Shown: positions 18,003 through 27,977, counted from the first letter of the stretch. The stretch is 64,000 nucleotides of DNA from Acidithiobacillus marinus (GCF_002847505.1 NZ_MXAV01000040.1:39296-103295), one strand, 5' to 3'. The notes: generated by a model not told the origin, from the letters alone. Program-made: numbers and translations.

Positions 18003-18326
18003 ATGGCTTTGACTTTGTCAGAAAGTGCTGTTCAGCAGGTACGCAAGAGCATAGCCAAGCGGGGAAAGGGCTTGGGCATTCGTATCGGGGTAAAAACCAG
18101 CGGATGTTCTGGTTTGTCCTATGTCATGGAGTTTGTGGATGCCCCCCACCCTGAGGACGTGGTTTTTCCACATGACGATGTCAGCCTCTTTGTGGACCCC
18201 AAGAGCCTGATTTATCTGGACGGAACCCAGCTTGATTTTACCCGCGAAGGACTCAATGAGGGATTTCGTTTCAATAATCCCAATGTCAAGGATTCCTGCG
18301 GCTGCGGCGAAAGTTTCACCACCTGA
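18003..18326 (+). CDS. iscA: A-type Fe-S carrier IscA
   Basis: 107 residues from ATG 18003 (Shine-Dalgarno GAGG), exactly the E. coli length. The three conserved cysteines fall at 35 (SGCSG), 99 and 101 (CGCGESF). It receives or delivers clusters or iron in the ISC pathway. Its stop TGA overlaps the ATG of hscB (TGATG). Confidence 0.97.
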   Translation: MALTLSESAVQQVRKSIAKRGKGLGIRIGVKTSGCSGLSYVMEFVDAPHPEDVVFPHDDVSLFVDPKSLIYLDGTQLDFTREGLNEGFRFNNPNVKDSCGCGESFTT

Positions 18327-18943
18327 TGCCGAATTCCTGTATTCAGTGCGGGGCGGAACTCAATTTCCCTCCCGCATTTTGTCATGCTTGCGGCACTGTC
18401 CAGCCTTTTCGTCCGGAGTTATCCCTCTTTGAGGTGGTTGGCCTCCCAGCAAGCTTTGCCTTGGATCCGCAGACCCTGCGGCAACGGGTGCTGGATTTGC
18501 AGAAAATGCTCCATCCCGATCGTTTTGCCCATGCCGATGGGACCGCGCGACGATATTCGCTGGAATGGAGTACGCGGCTCAACGAGGCGCTGGCGATACT
18601 GCGTGATCCACTGAAACGCGCTGATTATCTTCTTCAGGCTCAGGGTGTAGATGCCCTGGGGGAGAATGTCAAGGTTGCTGATCCGGCATTGTTGATGTCT
18701 CAGATGATGTATCGGGAGCGTCTGGAAGACCTGGTGGCGGCCAAGGACCAGCAGGGGCTGGAGGATCTGCGCACCGAGGTGGATGCTGCGGCTAATGCGG
18801 CCGTTGAAAAGCTTGGCATTCTGCTGAAAACCCTGCCCTGTTCCCAGAGCGATGCTGCCGCAGCGCTGCTGCGTGAACTGCAGTTTCTGGACAAGCTTCA
18901 GGATGAAATCGACCGCAGTGAAGAATCCTCGCAAAACCTCTGA
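18326..18943 (+). CDS. hscB: Co-chaperone HscB with N-terminal tetracysteine module
   Basis: 205 residues. J-domain protein that brings IscU to HscA and stimulates its ATPase. The J-domain has HPD at residues 63-65 (KMLHPDRFAHAD). A C-terminal helical IscU-binding domain follows (LMSQMMYRERLEDLVAAKD). Unlike E. coli HscB it begins with a zinc-ribbon-like segment with C5, C8, C19 and C22 (SCIQCGAEL, FCHACG), as in human HSCB and some other homologues. Coupled to iscA. Confidence 0.96.
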   Translation: MPNSCIQCGAELNFPPAFCHACGTVQPFRPELSLFEVVGLPASFALDPQTLRQRVLDLQKMLHPDRFAHADGTARRYSLEWSTRLNEALAILRDPLKRADYLLQAQGVDALGENVKVADPALLMSQMMYRERLEDLVAAKDQQGLEDLRTEVDAAANAAVEKLGILLKTLPCSQSDAAAALLRELQFLDKLQDEIDRSEESSQNL

Positions 18944-18983
18944 TACCAGAGGGATATCCCATTAATAAACAGGGTGTTATGGT

Positions 18984-20849
18984 ATGGCTTTAATGCAAAT
19001 TGCAGAACCGGGAATGACCGCAGATCCGCACCAACGGCGTTTGGCCATTGGTATTGATCTGGGGACGACCCATTCATTGGTGGCTTCCGTGCTGTCGGCG
19101 GTGCCCACCGTCATGGGTGATCATGATGGAAAGTACTTACTGCCTTCGGTGGTGCGTTATCTGGAAAACGACGAGATTTCTGTAGGTTATCCAGCGCTGG
19201 CTGCTGCCGGTCAGGATCCTCATAACACCATTGCATCGGTCAAGCGCTTCATGGGCCGTGGTCATGGAGATGTCCAGAAGCTGGCGGGACATTTGCCCTA
19301 TGATCTGGTTCCCGGTGAGGGCATGCTGCGTTTGCGGACCCGAGCGGGCGAAAAATCGCCAGTAGAAGTCTCTGCCGAAATTCTCAGGGTGCTCAAAGCC
19401 CTGGCAGTGGAAACCCTGGGCGGTGAACCGGAAGGGGCAGTGATTACCGTGCCCGCCTACTTTGATGAAGCGCAGCGGCAAGCGACCAAGGATGCGGCCC
19501 GTCTGGCTGGCCTGAAGGTCCTGCGCCTGCTGGCTGAGCCGACGGCGGCGGCGGTAGCCTATGGGCTGGATAAAAAAAGTGAGGGCCTTTTCGCCATTTA
19601 TGATTTGGGTGGTGGCACTTTTGACATTTCCATTTTGCGCTTGCAGGCGGGGGTGTTTGAAGTGCTGGCCACGGCCGGAGATACCGCATTGGGTGGGGAT
19701 GATATGGATCACGCCATCGCTGAGTGGCTGATTGCCGAGTCCGACACGCGCCAAGAGGATCCCGTCTGGCGGCGTCAGCTCTTGCAGCAAGCCCGCCAGG
19801 CCAAGGAGGCGCTGACAGCGCAGGAACAGGTACAGATCAAACTGGAGCCTGAAGCGGGCAACTCCCGCGAACTGACTTTGTCGCGCAAACAGTTTGAAGA
19901 GCTGATCCAGCCGGTGCTGCAACGTACTTTGCCAGCCTGTCGCCGCGCCCTGCGCGATGCGGGTCTTAAAGTGAGTGATTTGGATGGTGTGGTGCTGGTG
20001 GGTGGGGCTACCCGGGTACCCGCCTTGCGTCGGGTTGTCGCTGAGTTTTTTCAACAGCCGCCGCTGACGGATATTGATCCTGACCAGGTCGTTGCCCTGG
20101 GTGCTGCTATCCAGGCAGATGCGCTGGTGGGCAACCAGCGCGAAGACCTGTTGTTGATGGATGTCCTGCCCCTTTCGTTAGGCCTGGAAACCATGGGCGG
20201 TCTGGTGGAAAAAATCATTCCGCGCAATACGCCCATCCCTGCTGCCAAAGCGCAGGAGTTCACGACCTTCAAGGACGGGCAGACGGCCATGAGTATCCAT
20301 GTGCTCCAAGGCGAGCGGGATCTGGTGCAGGACTGTCGTTCCCTGGCACGCTTCAGTTTACGTGGGATTCCTCCCCTGGTGGCCGGAGCAGCTCGTATTC
20401 GCGTGACTTTTCAGGTGGACGCCGATGGCTTGTTGACCGTAACAGCGGAAGAGGGGAGCACAGGGGTGCGCTCGGAAGTGATCGTCAAGCCCAGTTTTGG
20501 TCTGGATGATGCGGAAATTGCCCGCATGCTCCAGGAATCTTTTGCGCATGGTGCCGAAGATGTGGCCCAGCGGCGCCTCTCGGAAGCGCGGGTGGAGGGA
20601 GAACGGGTGCTTGAGGCCTTGCAGGGGGCATTGCAAAGCGACGCAGCTTTGCTGGATAGCACAGAACAAGCCCGCCTGGATGCCGCACGTCAGGATCTGG
20701 AGCAATTTCTTGCCGGCAGCGATGCAGATGCCATTCAAAAAGCGGCCGAGGCGGTTGAAGCGGCAGCAGAACCTCTGGTACAACGGCGCATGGATAGTGC
20801 CTTGCAGCGCGCTATTGCTGGCCGTTCCATAGATGATCTGGGAGATTAA
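18984..20849 (+). CDS. hscA: Fe-S assembly Hsp70 chaperone HscA
   Basis: 621 residues. Specialised Hsp70 that drives cluster transfer from IscU. The ATPase domain shows [28 protein letters not shown] and [14 protein letters not shown]. The substrate domain (about 390-510) and a helical lid follow. A 40-base gap after hscB holds a 10-base palindrome GGGATATCCC (18951-18960) of unknown role. The next gene, fdx, follows with no gap. Confidence 0.97.
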   Translation: MALMQIAEPGMTADPHQRRLAIGIDLGTTHSLVASVLSAVPTVMGDHDGKYLLPSVVRYLENDEISVGYPALAAAGQDPHNTIASVKRFMGRGHGDVQKLAGHLPYDLVPGEGMLRLRTRAGEKSPVEVSAEILRVLKALAVETLGGEPEGAVITVPAYFDEAQRQATKDAARLAGLKVLRLLAEPTAAAVAYGLDKKSEGLFAIYDLGGGTFDISILRLQAGVFEVLATAGDTALGGDDMDHAIAEWLIAESDTRQEDPVWRRQLLQQARQAKEALTAQEQVQIKLEPEAGNSRELTLSRKQFEELIQPVLQRTLPACRRALRDAGLKVSDLDGVVLVGGATRVPALRRVVAEFFQQPPLTDIDPDQVVALGAAIQADALVGNQREDLLLMDVLPLSLGLETMGGLVEKIIPRNTPIPAAKAQEFTTFKDGQTAMSIHVLQGERDLVQDCRSLARFSLRGIPPLVAGAARIRVTFQVDADGLLTVTAEEGSTGVRSEVIVKPSFGLDDAEIARMLQESFAHGAEDVAQRRLSEARVEGERVLEALQGALQSDAALLDSTEQARLDAARQDLEQFLAGSDADAIQKAAEAVEAAAEPLVQRRMDSALQRAIAGRSIDDLGD

Positions 20850-21188
20850 ATGACGAAAATACAAGTCCTACCCAACGCCGAATTGTGTCCCGAAGGGGCG
20901 GAATTCGAGGCAGAGCCGGGGGAAAGCATCATTGCTGCTGCCATGCGCCATCATATTGCCATTGAGCATGCCTGTGAGATGTCCTGTGCCTGTACCACCT
21001 GCCATGTCATTTTGCGGGAAGGTTTTGACAGCCTCGAAGCCGCAGAAGAAAAAGAAGAAGACCTCTTGGACAAGGCCTGGGGACTGGAGCCGACTTCGCG
21101 CCTGAGTTGTCAGGCCAAAGTGGCGGATACGCCCCTGGTCATTGAAATACCCAAATATACCATCAATCTGGAAAAGGAGCGGCACTGA
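20850..21188 (+). CDS. fdx: ISC-type [2Fe-2S] ferredoxin
   Basis: 112 residues. Cluster ligands C42, C48, C51 and C87 are in ACEMSCACTTCHV and RLSCQAK, at the same numbers as E. coli Fdx. It donates electrons for cluster assembly on IscU. The ATG follows the hscA stop directly, and its own TGA overlaps the iscX ATG. Confidence 0.97.
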   Translation: MTKIQVLPNAELCPEGAEFEAEPGESIIAAAMRHHIAIEHACEMSCACTTCHVILREGFDSLEAAEEKEEDLLDKAWGLEPTSRLSCQAKVADTPLVIEIPKYTINLEKERH

Positions 21189-21382
21189 TGCTGTGGAGCG
21201 ATACCATGGATATTGTTTTCGCGCTGGATGAGGCGCATCCCGACGCGGATGTGCAACTGTTGCGTTTCACAGATTTGCATCGCTGGATTGTGGAACTTCC
21301 AGATTTTGATGATGATCCCGAAAAGTCCAGTGAGGGTATTCTCGAAGCCATCCAGATGGCTTGGCTGGCTGAGAAGGACTGA
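21188..21382 (+). CDS. iscX: IscX (YfhJ-like) protein
   Basis: 64 residues, acidic. Conserved family signatures RFTDLHRWI, LPDFDDDP and ILEAIQMAWLAE are present. IscX binds IscS and iron and tunes cysteine desulfurase activity. It starts inside the fdx stop codon and ends the ISC part of the operon. Confidence 0.95.
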   Translation: MLWSDTMDIVFALDEAHPDADVQLLRFTDLHRWIVELPDFDDDPEKSSEGILEAIQMAWLAEKD

Positions 21383-21394
21383 GGGCTACTGAAG

Positions 21395-22462
21395 ATGGCG
21401 GCACCCAAGGCGCTGGTGGCCCTTTCCGGTGGGGTGGATTCTGCGGTGGCCGCCATTCTCATGCAGGAACAAGGCTACGACCTGGTGGGTGTGACCATGC
21501 GTCTCTGGCCGAAAAGTCGCTGTTGTGACGAAAAAGATATTGAAGATGCGGCGGAAGTCTGTGCCCGTTTGCAGATTCCCTATCAGGTGCTGGATTATCG
21601 GGAGGCTTTCCGCCAGCAGGTCGTGGATGTGTTTGTCGCCGAATACCAGGCGGGACGTACGCCCAATCCCTGTGCGCGCTGCAATCAGTTTCTGAAGTTT
21701 GATGCTTTACTGGAAGAAGGCAAAAAACTGGGCGCGAGCATTCTGGCCACGGGCCACTATGCCCGACTTCTGGAAACGGAATCCGGCACCGCCCTGTTGC
21801 GCGGTGAAGATGCTGGCAAAGACCAGTCCTATTTTCTGTTTGCTCTGGGTGCCGGACTGCTGCCGCAGTTGCGTTTTCCGGTGGGTGCCATGCACAAGGA
21901 TGCGGTCCGCGCCCTGGCCCGCAAACATGGCTTGCCGGTGGCGGCAAAACAGGATTCCCAGGATATATGCTTTGTGCCGGATGGTGACTACCGCCGTTTT
22001 CTCACCGATTATGCCGGTCTGGATCTGGAGCAGGAAGGGGAGATGCTGGACAGCAGTGGTCAGGTTGTCGGTCATCATGCCGGCGTCCTCAATTTTACCG
22101 TGGGACAACGCAAGGGATTGGGCGGAGGCAGTGGTCAGCCGCGCTATGTCCTGGCCTTGGACCCCGTCCGCAATCAGGTTCGGGTAGGCAGCGAAAAGGA
22201 GCTGTACCAGACCCGGGCTTATTTGCAGGAATGTAACTGGCTGATGCCTGTGGATTCTTCCCAGGAATACTCGGTGACGGTGAAATTGCGCTATCGTTCC
22301 CGACCTGAACCGGGAGTTTTGTGTCTGAAAGACCATGGCCGTGCCGAAATCCATTTTGCCGAGGGGCAACGGGCTATCACTCCCGGACAAGCAGCTGTCT
22401 GTTATGTAGGGGAGCGTTTGCTCGGCGGGGGCTGGATCAGTATCGCTGAAAATCCAGCGTAA
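21395..22462 (+). CDS. mnmA: tRNA-specific 2-thiouridylase MnmA
   Basis: 355 residues. Makes the 2-thio group of U34 in tRNA-Lys, -Glu and -Gln, using sulfur relayed from IscS. P-loop ALSGGVDSAVAA; catalytic cysteines in NPCARCNQFLKF and DSQDICFVPDGDY. It follows iscX after 12 bases, so sulfur supply and use are in one transcription unit. The hairpin element copy 2 lies about 35 bases after its stop. Confidence 0.97.
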   Translation: MAAPKALVALSGGVDSAVAAILMQEQGYDLVGVTMRLWPKSRCCDEKDIEDAAEVCARLQIPYQVLDYREAFRQQVVDVFVAEYQAGRTPNPCARCNQFLKFDALLEEGKKLGASILATGHYARLLETESGTALLRGEDAGKDQSYFLFALGAGLLPQLRFPVGAMHKDAVRALARKHGLPVAAKQDSQDICFVPDGDYRRFLTDYAGLDLEQEGEMLDSSGQVVGHHAGVLNFTVGQRKGLGGGSGQPRYVLALDPVRNQVRVGSEKELYQTRAYLQECNWLMPVDSSQEYSVTVKLRYRSRPEPGVLCLKDHGRAEIHFAEGQRAITPGQAAVCYVGERLLGGGWISIAENPA

Positions 22463-22495
22463 ATGGCAAGTAAAGTAAAAATCCTCTCATACTAA

Positions 22496-22680
22496 AGCGT
22501 CAGGGAGGGAGGTGATTTTTTGCGACTTTGGCCCGAGCCGTGGTTGTTCTTGGCAAAATCCCGCGCTCGGCAGGCGAACTGTCTGAACCCGAAGGGTGAG
22601 TTTTCGCCTGCCAGCGGGATGAGCCCCAGAACAACAGGCAAGGGACGTTGGAGCAAAAAATCACCTCCCTCCCCGACGCT
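22496..22680. repeat. Hairpin element, copy 2 (133-base core in 28-bp inverted arms)
   Basis: The arms 22496-22523 and 22653-22680 are complementary over 28 bp with one A/C mismatch (22502 against 22674). The core 22522-22654 is 127/133 identical to copy 1. The arms themselves share no sequence with those of copy 1 beyond the inner GC. ATCCCGC (22558-22564) pairs with GCGGGAT (22614-22620); copy 1 has T-A where this has C-G. It lies between mnmA and rhlE and could end the isc-mnmA transcript. The remaining 22681-22863 up to rhlE holds no gene or confident signal except the rhlE Shine-Dalgarno GGAG. Confidence 0.92.
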
Positions 22681-22863
22681 GTTGGGGTCGTTCGTTCCTG
22701 GACAAGGCTGTTCCTCGTATTTATGTGGATATTCTGATAAAGTCCATCCGCCGTCATGATACAGTCTGTGTGATGGTCGTTGCATTGGTCCCCACCTTGA
22801 TGAAGCGTCTGCCCAGACTGGCGTCCTTGCGACGAGGCCGGTGTTTTCGGAGTAATTCCCTAT

Positions 22864-24141
22864 ATGTCTTCTGATTTTGCTTCACTCGGACTTTCCGAGC
22901 CCATTTGGCGCGCCGCTGCAGAACGCGGTTATACCACGCCTACCCCCATTCAGGCGCAAGCTATTCCTGCGGTATTGTCCGGCGTCGATTTACTGGCCGG
23001 CGCCCAAACTGGCACCGGTAAAACGGCAGCATTTGCCATGCCGATTCTCCATCAACTCGCCGCCACGGCGGCAACGGCCTTTCATGGTCCTTCCAGTGTG
23101 CGGGCATTGATTCTCGTGCCGACGCGTGAACTGGCCGCCCAGGTGGAAGAAAGCGTACAACTCTACGGAAAAAACTTATCCCTGCGCTCCCTGATCCTCA
23201 TTGGGGGTGTCAAAATCAACCCACAAATGCAGAAGTTGCGGCGCAGCGTGGATGTACTGGTGGCTACTCCCGGGCGTTTACTGGATCATATCCAGCAGCG
23301 CAGTGTGGACTTGTCCCATGTAGAGATTCTGGTGCTCGATGAAGCCGATCGCATGCTGGATATGGGTTTTATTCGCGATATTCGGCGGATTCTCGCCATA
23401 CTCCCCAAAAAGCGGCAGAATCTGTTGTTTTCAGCGACTTTTTCGCCGGAAATCCGGACTCTGGCTGATGGCTTGCTGCATAATCCCGTCAGTGTCGAAG
23501 TAGCCAGCCGTAATGCCACAGCAGATACGGTAGCCCAACGTTTTTATGCAGTTGATCAAGAGCGCAAACGCGAGCTGCTGACCCACCTTATTCGCGAAGA
23601 CCAATGGCATCAGGTGTTGGTGTTTACCCGAACCAAGCATGGCGCGGATCGACTGGCCAAGCATCTTTCCCAGGACGGCATGCAGGCCATGGCGATTCAT
23701 GGCAACAAAAGTCAGGGCGCGCGGACACGAGCTCTGGCAGAATTCAAGGAAGGCAAGGTACGGGTACTGGTGGCCACCGATATCGCCGCACGCGGCATAG
23801 ATATCAGTGAACTCCCCCATGTGGTGAATTTCGAGCTGCCGCATGTGCCGGAAGATTATGTGCATCGTATCGGTCGCACCGGTAGAGCCGGAAATAACGG
23901 GCAGGCGGTATCGCTGGTCAGTGTGGATGAACGCAAGCAGCTCGCTGATGTCGAGAAACTGCTGAAACGGTCGTTTGCCAAGGAAATCGTTGCGGGATTT
24001 GAACCCCGACAACATTTTCCCAGTCATCAGCCAGCAGCCCAGGCGCGCCGTCCATCGACTCCCGGAGCACAGCGCAGAGCGCCAAACCGTCCTGCAGCTG
24101 GCGGAAATCGCTTTCGGGAGCGGCCCAAAACTTCTGCATAG
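22864..24141 (+). CDS. rhlE: DEAD-box RNA helicase, RhlE-like
   Basis: 425 residues. Q motif [14 protein letters not shown], motif [12 protein letters not shown], Ia [30 protein letters not shown], and [12 protein letters not shown] are all present in order. The C-terminal 50 residues are rich in R, P, A and Q, a basic tail that would add RNA affinity. Family members unwind short RNA duplexes in ribosome assembly or RNA decay. RhlE is the closest type by motif spacing; the exact subgroup is less sure. Confidence 0.92.
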   Translation: MSSDFASLGLSEPIWRAAAERGYTTPTPIQAQAIPAVLSGVDLLAGAQTGTGKTAAFAMPILHQLAATAATAFHGPSSVRALILVPTRELAAQVEESVQLYGKNLSLRSLILIGGVKINPQMQKLRRSVDVLVATPGRLLDHIQQRSVDLSHVEILVLDEADRMLDMGFIRDIRRILAILPKKRQNLLFSATFSPEIRTLADGLLHNPVSVEVASRNATADTVAQRFYAVDQERKRELLTHLIREDQWHQVLVFTRTKHGADRLAKHLSQDGMQAMAIHGNKSQGARTRALAEFKEGKVRVLVATDIAARGIDISELPHVVNFELPHVPEDYVHRIGRTGRAGNNGQAVSLVSVDERKQLADVEKLLKRSFAKEIVAGFEPRQHFPSHQPAAQARRPSTPGAQRRAPNRPAAGGNRFRERPKTSA

Positions 24142-24169
24142 CTTTGGACGATTAACCCCGTGTTTGGCC

Positions 24170-24199
24170 TTGGCAGACCCCCCGCTGATCGGTCACAAT
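24170..24199 (+). promoter_or_regulatory. Possible promoter for phoB
   Basis: TTGGCA (24170-24175), an 18-base spacer and CACAAT (24194-24199), 38 bases before phoB. No clear Pho box was seen here. Confidence 0.35.
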
Positions 24200-24236
24200 G
24201 CTTTACTAAAGAGCGTCAATCCGAGATTGGTCAGAT

Positions 24237-24947
24237 ATGGAAGAAGAAAAGGTCTCCTCAGCACGCATCTTAATTGTTGAGGATGAAGAAGGTATCCAAG
24301 AGCTTCTGCGCGTGGCGCTGCAACGCCACGGTTTTGACGTGTGTTGTGAAGGTAGCGTGGAAGCTGCGGAATCCGTCCTGAAAAGCTGGGCGCCGCAAAT
24401 GATCATTCTTGATTGGATGTTACCGGGAGAAAACGGGGTAGCCTGGTGCAGGCTTTTGCGACGGCGCGAGGAAACCCAGAAGTTGCCCATCATCCTCCTG
24501 ACTGCACGGGGTGAAGAGGGTGATCGGGTACATGGACTCGAATCCGGCGCCGACGATTATCTGGCCAAACCGTTCTCTCCCCGCGAACTGGTAGCGCGCG
24601 TCAATGCACTGTTACGGCGCAGCTATGGGAATCATTCCGCAGGTGTGGTCAAGCTGGGTGAATTGCAGGTCGACCTGCGCGCCCATCGTGTGCATGTGCA
24701 AGATGTGCAATTGCACCTCGGGCCTACGGAGTTTCGGCTTTTACGTCTCTTTGTCACCAACCCGGACCGGGTTTTCTCCCGTGACATGCTTCTGGATCAA
24801 ATCTGGGGGCAGCAGAGTTTTATTGAAGAACGCACGGTAGATGTGCATATCCGGCGCTTGCGGCGAGTGTTGGAAGAATATGGCCATGCCCATATTATTG
24901 AGACCGTGCGTGGGGAAGGATACCGTTGCACTGCGGTAACCGGGTGA
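24237..24947 (+). CDS. phoB: Phosphate regulon response regulator PhoB
   Basis: 236 residues, OmpR/PhoB class. The receiver domain has acidic pocket VEDEE, phospho-acceptor D59 (IILDWMLPG), and the lysine in DYLAKPFSPREL. The C-terminal winged helix has VFSRDMLLDQIWG and RTVDVHIRRLRRVLE. Assignment to PhoB rather than another OmpR-type regulator rests on the adjacent phoR, the Pho box and pstB-phoU. Confidence 0.94.
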   Translation: MEEEKVSSARILIVEDEEGIQELLRVALQRHGFDVCCEGSVEAAESVLKSWAPQMIILDWMLPGENGVAWCRLLRRREETQKLPIILLTARGEEGDRVHGLESGADDYLAKPFSPRELVARVNALLRRSYGNHSAGVVKLGELQVDLRAHRVHVQDVQLHLGPTEFRLLRLFVTNPDRVFSRDMLLDQIWGQQSFIEERTVDVHIRRLRRVLEEYGHAHIIETVRGEGYRCTAVTG

Positions 24948-24997
24948 AGCATGTCTCTGCATCTTCTTGGCGTCCGGCAAGTATTTAATCTGTTACC

Positions 24998-26338
24998 ATG
25001 AAAATTTTTCGCGCCTGGGTTTTCCCGCTGGCGGTATGGGCATTGATTCCGCTTTTTCTTGCTGCGGATAAATTGCGCGCCTGGTCTTATATTCCTCCGG
25101 TGATTATTGCTTTGGTTCTGGCCGCCTGGGTGGCATGGCATCGTCAACAGTCCCAAAGTTTCAGTGCCTGGTTTCGCAATCCGGATACCCAGCTTCCGCC
25201 CTTGGCCGGTGGGCTCTGGGAGGAAACCTTCGCCGACGGTTATCACTGGCGGCGCGATCAGGAAGCACGACAACGCCAGTTAAGCGCTCAGATCCTGCAG
25301 TTGCGCGATGCCCTCCAGGCGATGCCGGACGTAGTGGTACTGATGGATGAGCGTGGTCAATTGGTCTGGGTGAATCCTTCGGGTATTCGTCTTTTGCAGT
25401 TGCAGTGGCCCGATGATGTGGGTAAACCTTTGGCTTTCTGGTTGCGGACTCCTGACCTGCGTGCTTTTTTGAGTGGTGATGGGCCTTCCAGTATGCAGTT
25501 GTCAGCTCCGGCAGATAACCAGATACAGCTGGAAGGTGTGCGTTATCCCCTCGCAGATGCGGGAGCTCTGGTCATTTTTAGGGATGTTACTCGCATTCGC
25601 CAATTGGAGCAGGTCCGTCAGGATTTTGTGGCCAATGTCTCCCACGAGCTGCGCAGCCCTTTAACCGTGGTTCGCGGGTTTCTCGAAAATTTACTGGACG
25701 GCCCCCTGGCAGATGATGAAGAAGTCGGTAGTCAATTGTATTTGATGGAGCAACAAACTCTACGCATGCAATCGCTAGTCGAAGATCTGTTGTCTCTGGC
25801 ACGTATGGAAGCGGCTGAAGCCGAGCCGGAACGTTGTGATACGGTACTCATCAGTGCTTTGGTCATGAGCTTGCTGGATACTCTGAAGCTGAGTATCACC
25901 GAAAAGAATTTGCAGGTGTACACAGAACTGGATAATTCCTTGGGTATTTTTGCAGAGCAGGTGGACTTGACCAGCATCTTGCGCAATCTTCTCGAAAATG
26001 CCATCAAGTACACCCCCGCAGGACGCAGTATTACCGTGCGCTGGACACAGGAACCTGATGGATTGCGCTTGCTGGTGCAAGATACGGGAGATGGGATTGC
26101 TGCCGAGCATCTGCAAAGAATTACCGAGCGCTTCTACCGGGTGGACAAAGGTCGATCGCGACGAATGGGTGGTACAGGTTTGGGTTTGGCCATTGTGCGT
26201 CATGCTGTGGAACGCTACCACGGGCATCTGGATGTGCGCAGTAAAATTGGCGAGGGAAGCACTTTTATTGCACAGTTTCCTCCCTCTTTGGCGCGGAAAG
26301 CCACGGAGTCTGCGGACATTGTCATAAAACGGTCATAA
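24998..26338 (+). CDS. phoR: Phosphate regulon sensor kinase PhoR
   Basis: 446 residues. Two short hydrophobic stretches at the N-terminus (VFPLAVWALIPLFLAA; IPPVIIALVLAAWVAW) anchor it without a large periplasmic domain, as in PhoR. A PAS domain (about 100-200), the H-box VANVSHELRSPLTVVRGFLE with the histidine near residue 216, N-box NLLENAIKYTP, and G-boxes DTGDGI and GGTGLGLAIV follow. Its last codons overlap the Pho box of the next operon. Confidence 0.94.
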   Translation: MKIFRAWVFPLAVWALIPLFLAADKLRAWSYIPPVIIALVLAAWVAWHRQQSQSFSAWFRNPDTQLPPLAGGLWEETFADGYHWRRDQEARQRQLSAQILQLRDALQAMPDVVVLMDERGQLVWVNPSGIRLLQLQWPDDVGKPLAFWLRTPDLRAFLSGDGPSSMQLSAPADNQIQLEGVRYPLADAGALVIFRDVTRIRQLEQVRQDFVANVSHELRSPLTVVRGFLENLLDGPLADDEEVGSQLYLMEQQTLRMQSLVEDLLSLARMEAAEAEPERCDTVLISALVMSLLDTLKLSITEKNLQVYTELDNSLGIFAEQVDLTSILRNLLENAIKYTPAGRSITVRWTQEPDGLRLLVQDTGDGIAAEHLQRITERFYRVDKGRSRRMGGTGLGLAIVRHAVERYHGHLDVRSKIGEGSTFIAQFPPSLARKATESADIVIKRS

Positions 26339-26352
26339 AACCCTGCTATGGT
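26319..26352 (+). promoter_or_regulatory. Pho box and promoter of pstB-phoU-ppx
   Basis: TTGTCATAAAACGGTCAT (26319-26336) is a good match to the PhoB box of two 7-base repeats (consensus CTGTCATAWAWCTGTCAY, from memory). It replaces the -35 and is followed after 10 bases by TATGGT (26347-26352) as -10, the spacing usual for PhoB-activated promoters. It overlaps the phoR stop codon. The leader to pstB is about 120 bases. Confidence 0.75.
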
Positions 26353-26480
26353 ATTTTGAGCCATACGATATTGCCTCTGCCGCGTCATTCTGGATCAGGC
26401 TTTTGCAGTCATGATGGATTGTGCAGTATTGATTTGATGTGTTAACGGTATTTTCCCCTGAAAAACAGGAGCTCTCTTTG

Positions 26481-27248
26481 ATGTCGGAAACTCAGAATAC
26501 CAAGCTTTCTGTACGCCATTTGGATTTTTATTATGGCAGCAATAAATCTCTCAAGGATATTAATCTGGAAATGCCCGAGAAGCAGGTTACAGCGTTCATT
26601 GGCCCCTCGGGCTGTGGTAAGTCGACTTTGTTGCGGGTATTTAACCGCATGTATTCCATGTATCCCGGGCAACGTGCTACCGGCGAAGTTCTGCTGGATG
26701 GGGAAAATATTTTGTCGCCAAGTATGGACGTTAACATGCTGCGCGCCAAAATCGGCATGGTTTTTCAAAAGCCGACCCCTTTTCCCATGTCTATTTATGA
26801 TAATATTGCCTTTGGCATAAAGCTTTACGAAAAACTCCGTAAGGTGGAGATGGATGAGCGGGTCGAAGAGGCCCTGCGCCAGGCTGCGCTTTGGGATGAG
26901 GTCAAAGACAAGCTCAAGACCAGTGGACTGGGTCTTTCCGGGGGGCAGCAACAGCGTCTTTGCATTGCCCGGGCAGTAGCCGTCAAGCCAGAGGTGATTT
27001 TGCTGGATGAACCCACCTCGGCCCTGGATCCCATTGCTACCTTGAAAATTGAAGAGCTGGTCAGTGAGCTTCGAAATCAGTTCACCATTTTGATTGTGAC
27101 GCATAATATGCAGCAGGCAGCACGCGTATCTGATTATACCGCGTTTATGTATATCGGCGAGATGGTAGAGTTTGGCTTAACCAATCAATTGTTTACCAAT
27201 CCTGCTAAAAAGCAGACAGAAGATTACATCACCGGTCGGTATGGCTAA
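26481..27248 (+). CDS. pstB: Phosphate import ATP-binding protein PstB
   Basis: 255 residues from ATG 26481, with Shine-Dalgarno CAGGAG; the open frame starts earlier at 26439 without support. Walker [10 protein letters not shown], signature LSGGQQQRL, Walker [13 protein letters not shown], and PstB-specific [15 protein letters not shown]. It energises PstSCA phosphate uptake and takes part in the PhoU-PhoR signalling complex. The partner genes pstS, pstC and pstA are not in this window. Confidence 0.95.
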   Translation: MSETQNTKLSVRHLDFYYGSNKSLKDINLEMPEKQVTAFIGPSGCGKSTLLRVFNRMYSMYPGQRATGEVLLDGENILSPSMDVNMLRAKIGMVFQKPTPFPMSIYDNIAFGIKLYEKLRKVEMDERVEEALRQAALWDEVKDKLKTSGLGLSGGQQQRLCIARAVAVKPEVILLDEPTSALDPIATLKIEELVSELRNQFTILIVTHNMQQAARVSDYTAFMYIGEMVEFGLTNQLFTNPAKKQTEDYITGRYG

Positions 27249-27261
27249 GGAGGTCTGAAAC

Positions 27262-27975
27262 ATGGATAAGGATCAACATATTTCCCAGCGTTTCAATGAT
27301 GATTTGAACGAAGTGCATGAACTGGTGCTGGCAATGGGAGGAATTGTTGAGGAGCAGATCAGCAATGCCATCCGCGCCCTGCAGACCGGGGATAACGAGC
27401 TGGCCCGGGAGGTTGTCGCCAGGGATCATGAAGTCAATGGGTATGAAGTGCGCATTGAGGAAGAATGCATCAATATTCTTGCCATGCGTCAACCGGCTGC
27501 CTCGGATTTGCGTCTCGTCATGACTCTGATCAAAAGTATCGCCGATCTTGAGCGGATGGGTGACAAGGCCGGTAAAATTGCCGATATGGTTCTGGCCATG
27601 GGGCATGGGACCCGCAATGCCAATCCGGCCTTCATGCGCGATGTCGGGGTCATGGCCGACTATGCCCTGAATATGTTGCGCCGGGCCATGGATGCTCTGG
27701 CCCGGGCCGATGCCGAGCAGGCCATTGCGGTTGCCAAGGGTGATGAGGTGCTCAATCAGGAGTATCGTTCAGCGCTGCGCCGTTTGATCACCTATATGAT
27801 GGAAGATCCCCGGACCATCACTCCGGCTATTGATGCCTTGTTCATTGCCAAGGCCATTGAGCGAATTGGCGACCATGCCCGCAATATTTGTGAGTATGTG
27901 ATTTATCTTGCCAAGGGTAAAAATGTTCGGCATCTTCCCCTGGACCAGGTAGAAAAAAGCTTTCAGGGAGAATAA
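27262..27975 (+). CDS. phoU: Phosphate signalling regulator PhoU
   Basis: 237 residues, two repeated three-helix bundles. The metal-cluster helices show LVARDHEVNGYE-type and FIAKAIERIGDHARNICEYVIY motifs, and DLRLVMTLIKSIADLERMGDKA in the first half. PhoU holds PhoR inactive when phosphate is plentiful. Shine-Dalgarno AAGGAGG. It is 13 bases after pstB and 2 bases before ppx. Confidence 0.96.
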   Translation: MDKDQHISQRFNDDLNEVHELVLAMGGIVEEQISNAIRALQTGDNELAREVVARDHEVNGYEVRIEEECINILAMRQPAASDLRLVMTLIKSIADLERMGDKAGKIADMVLAMGHGTRNANPAFMRDVGVMADYALNMLRRAMDALARADAEQAIAVAKGDEVLNQEYRSALRRLITYMMEDPRTITPAIDALFIAKAIERIGDHARNICEYVIYLAKGKNVRHLPLDQVEKSFQGE

Positions 27976-27977
27976 TC

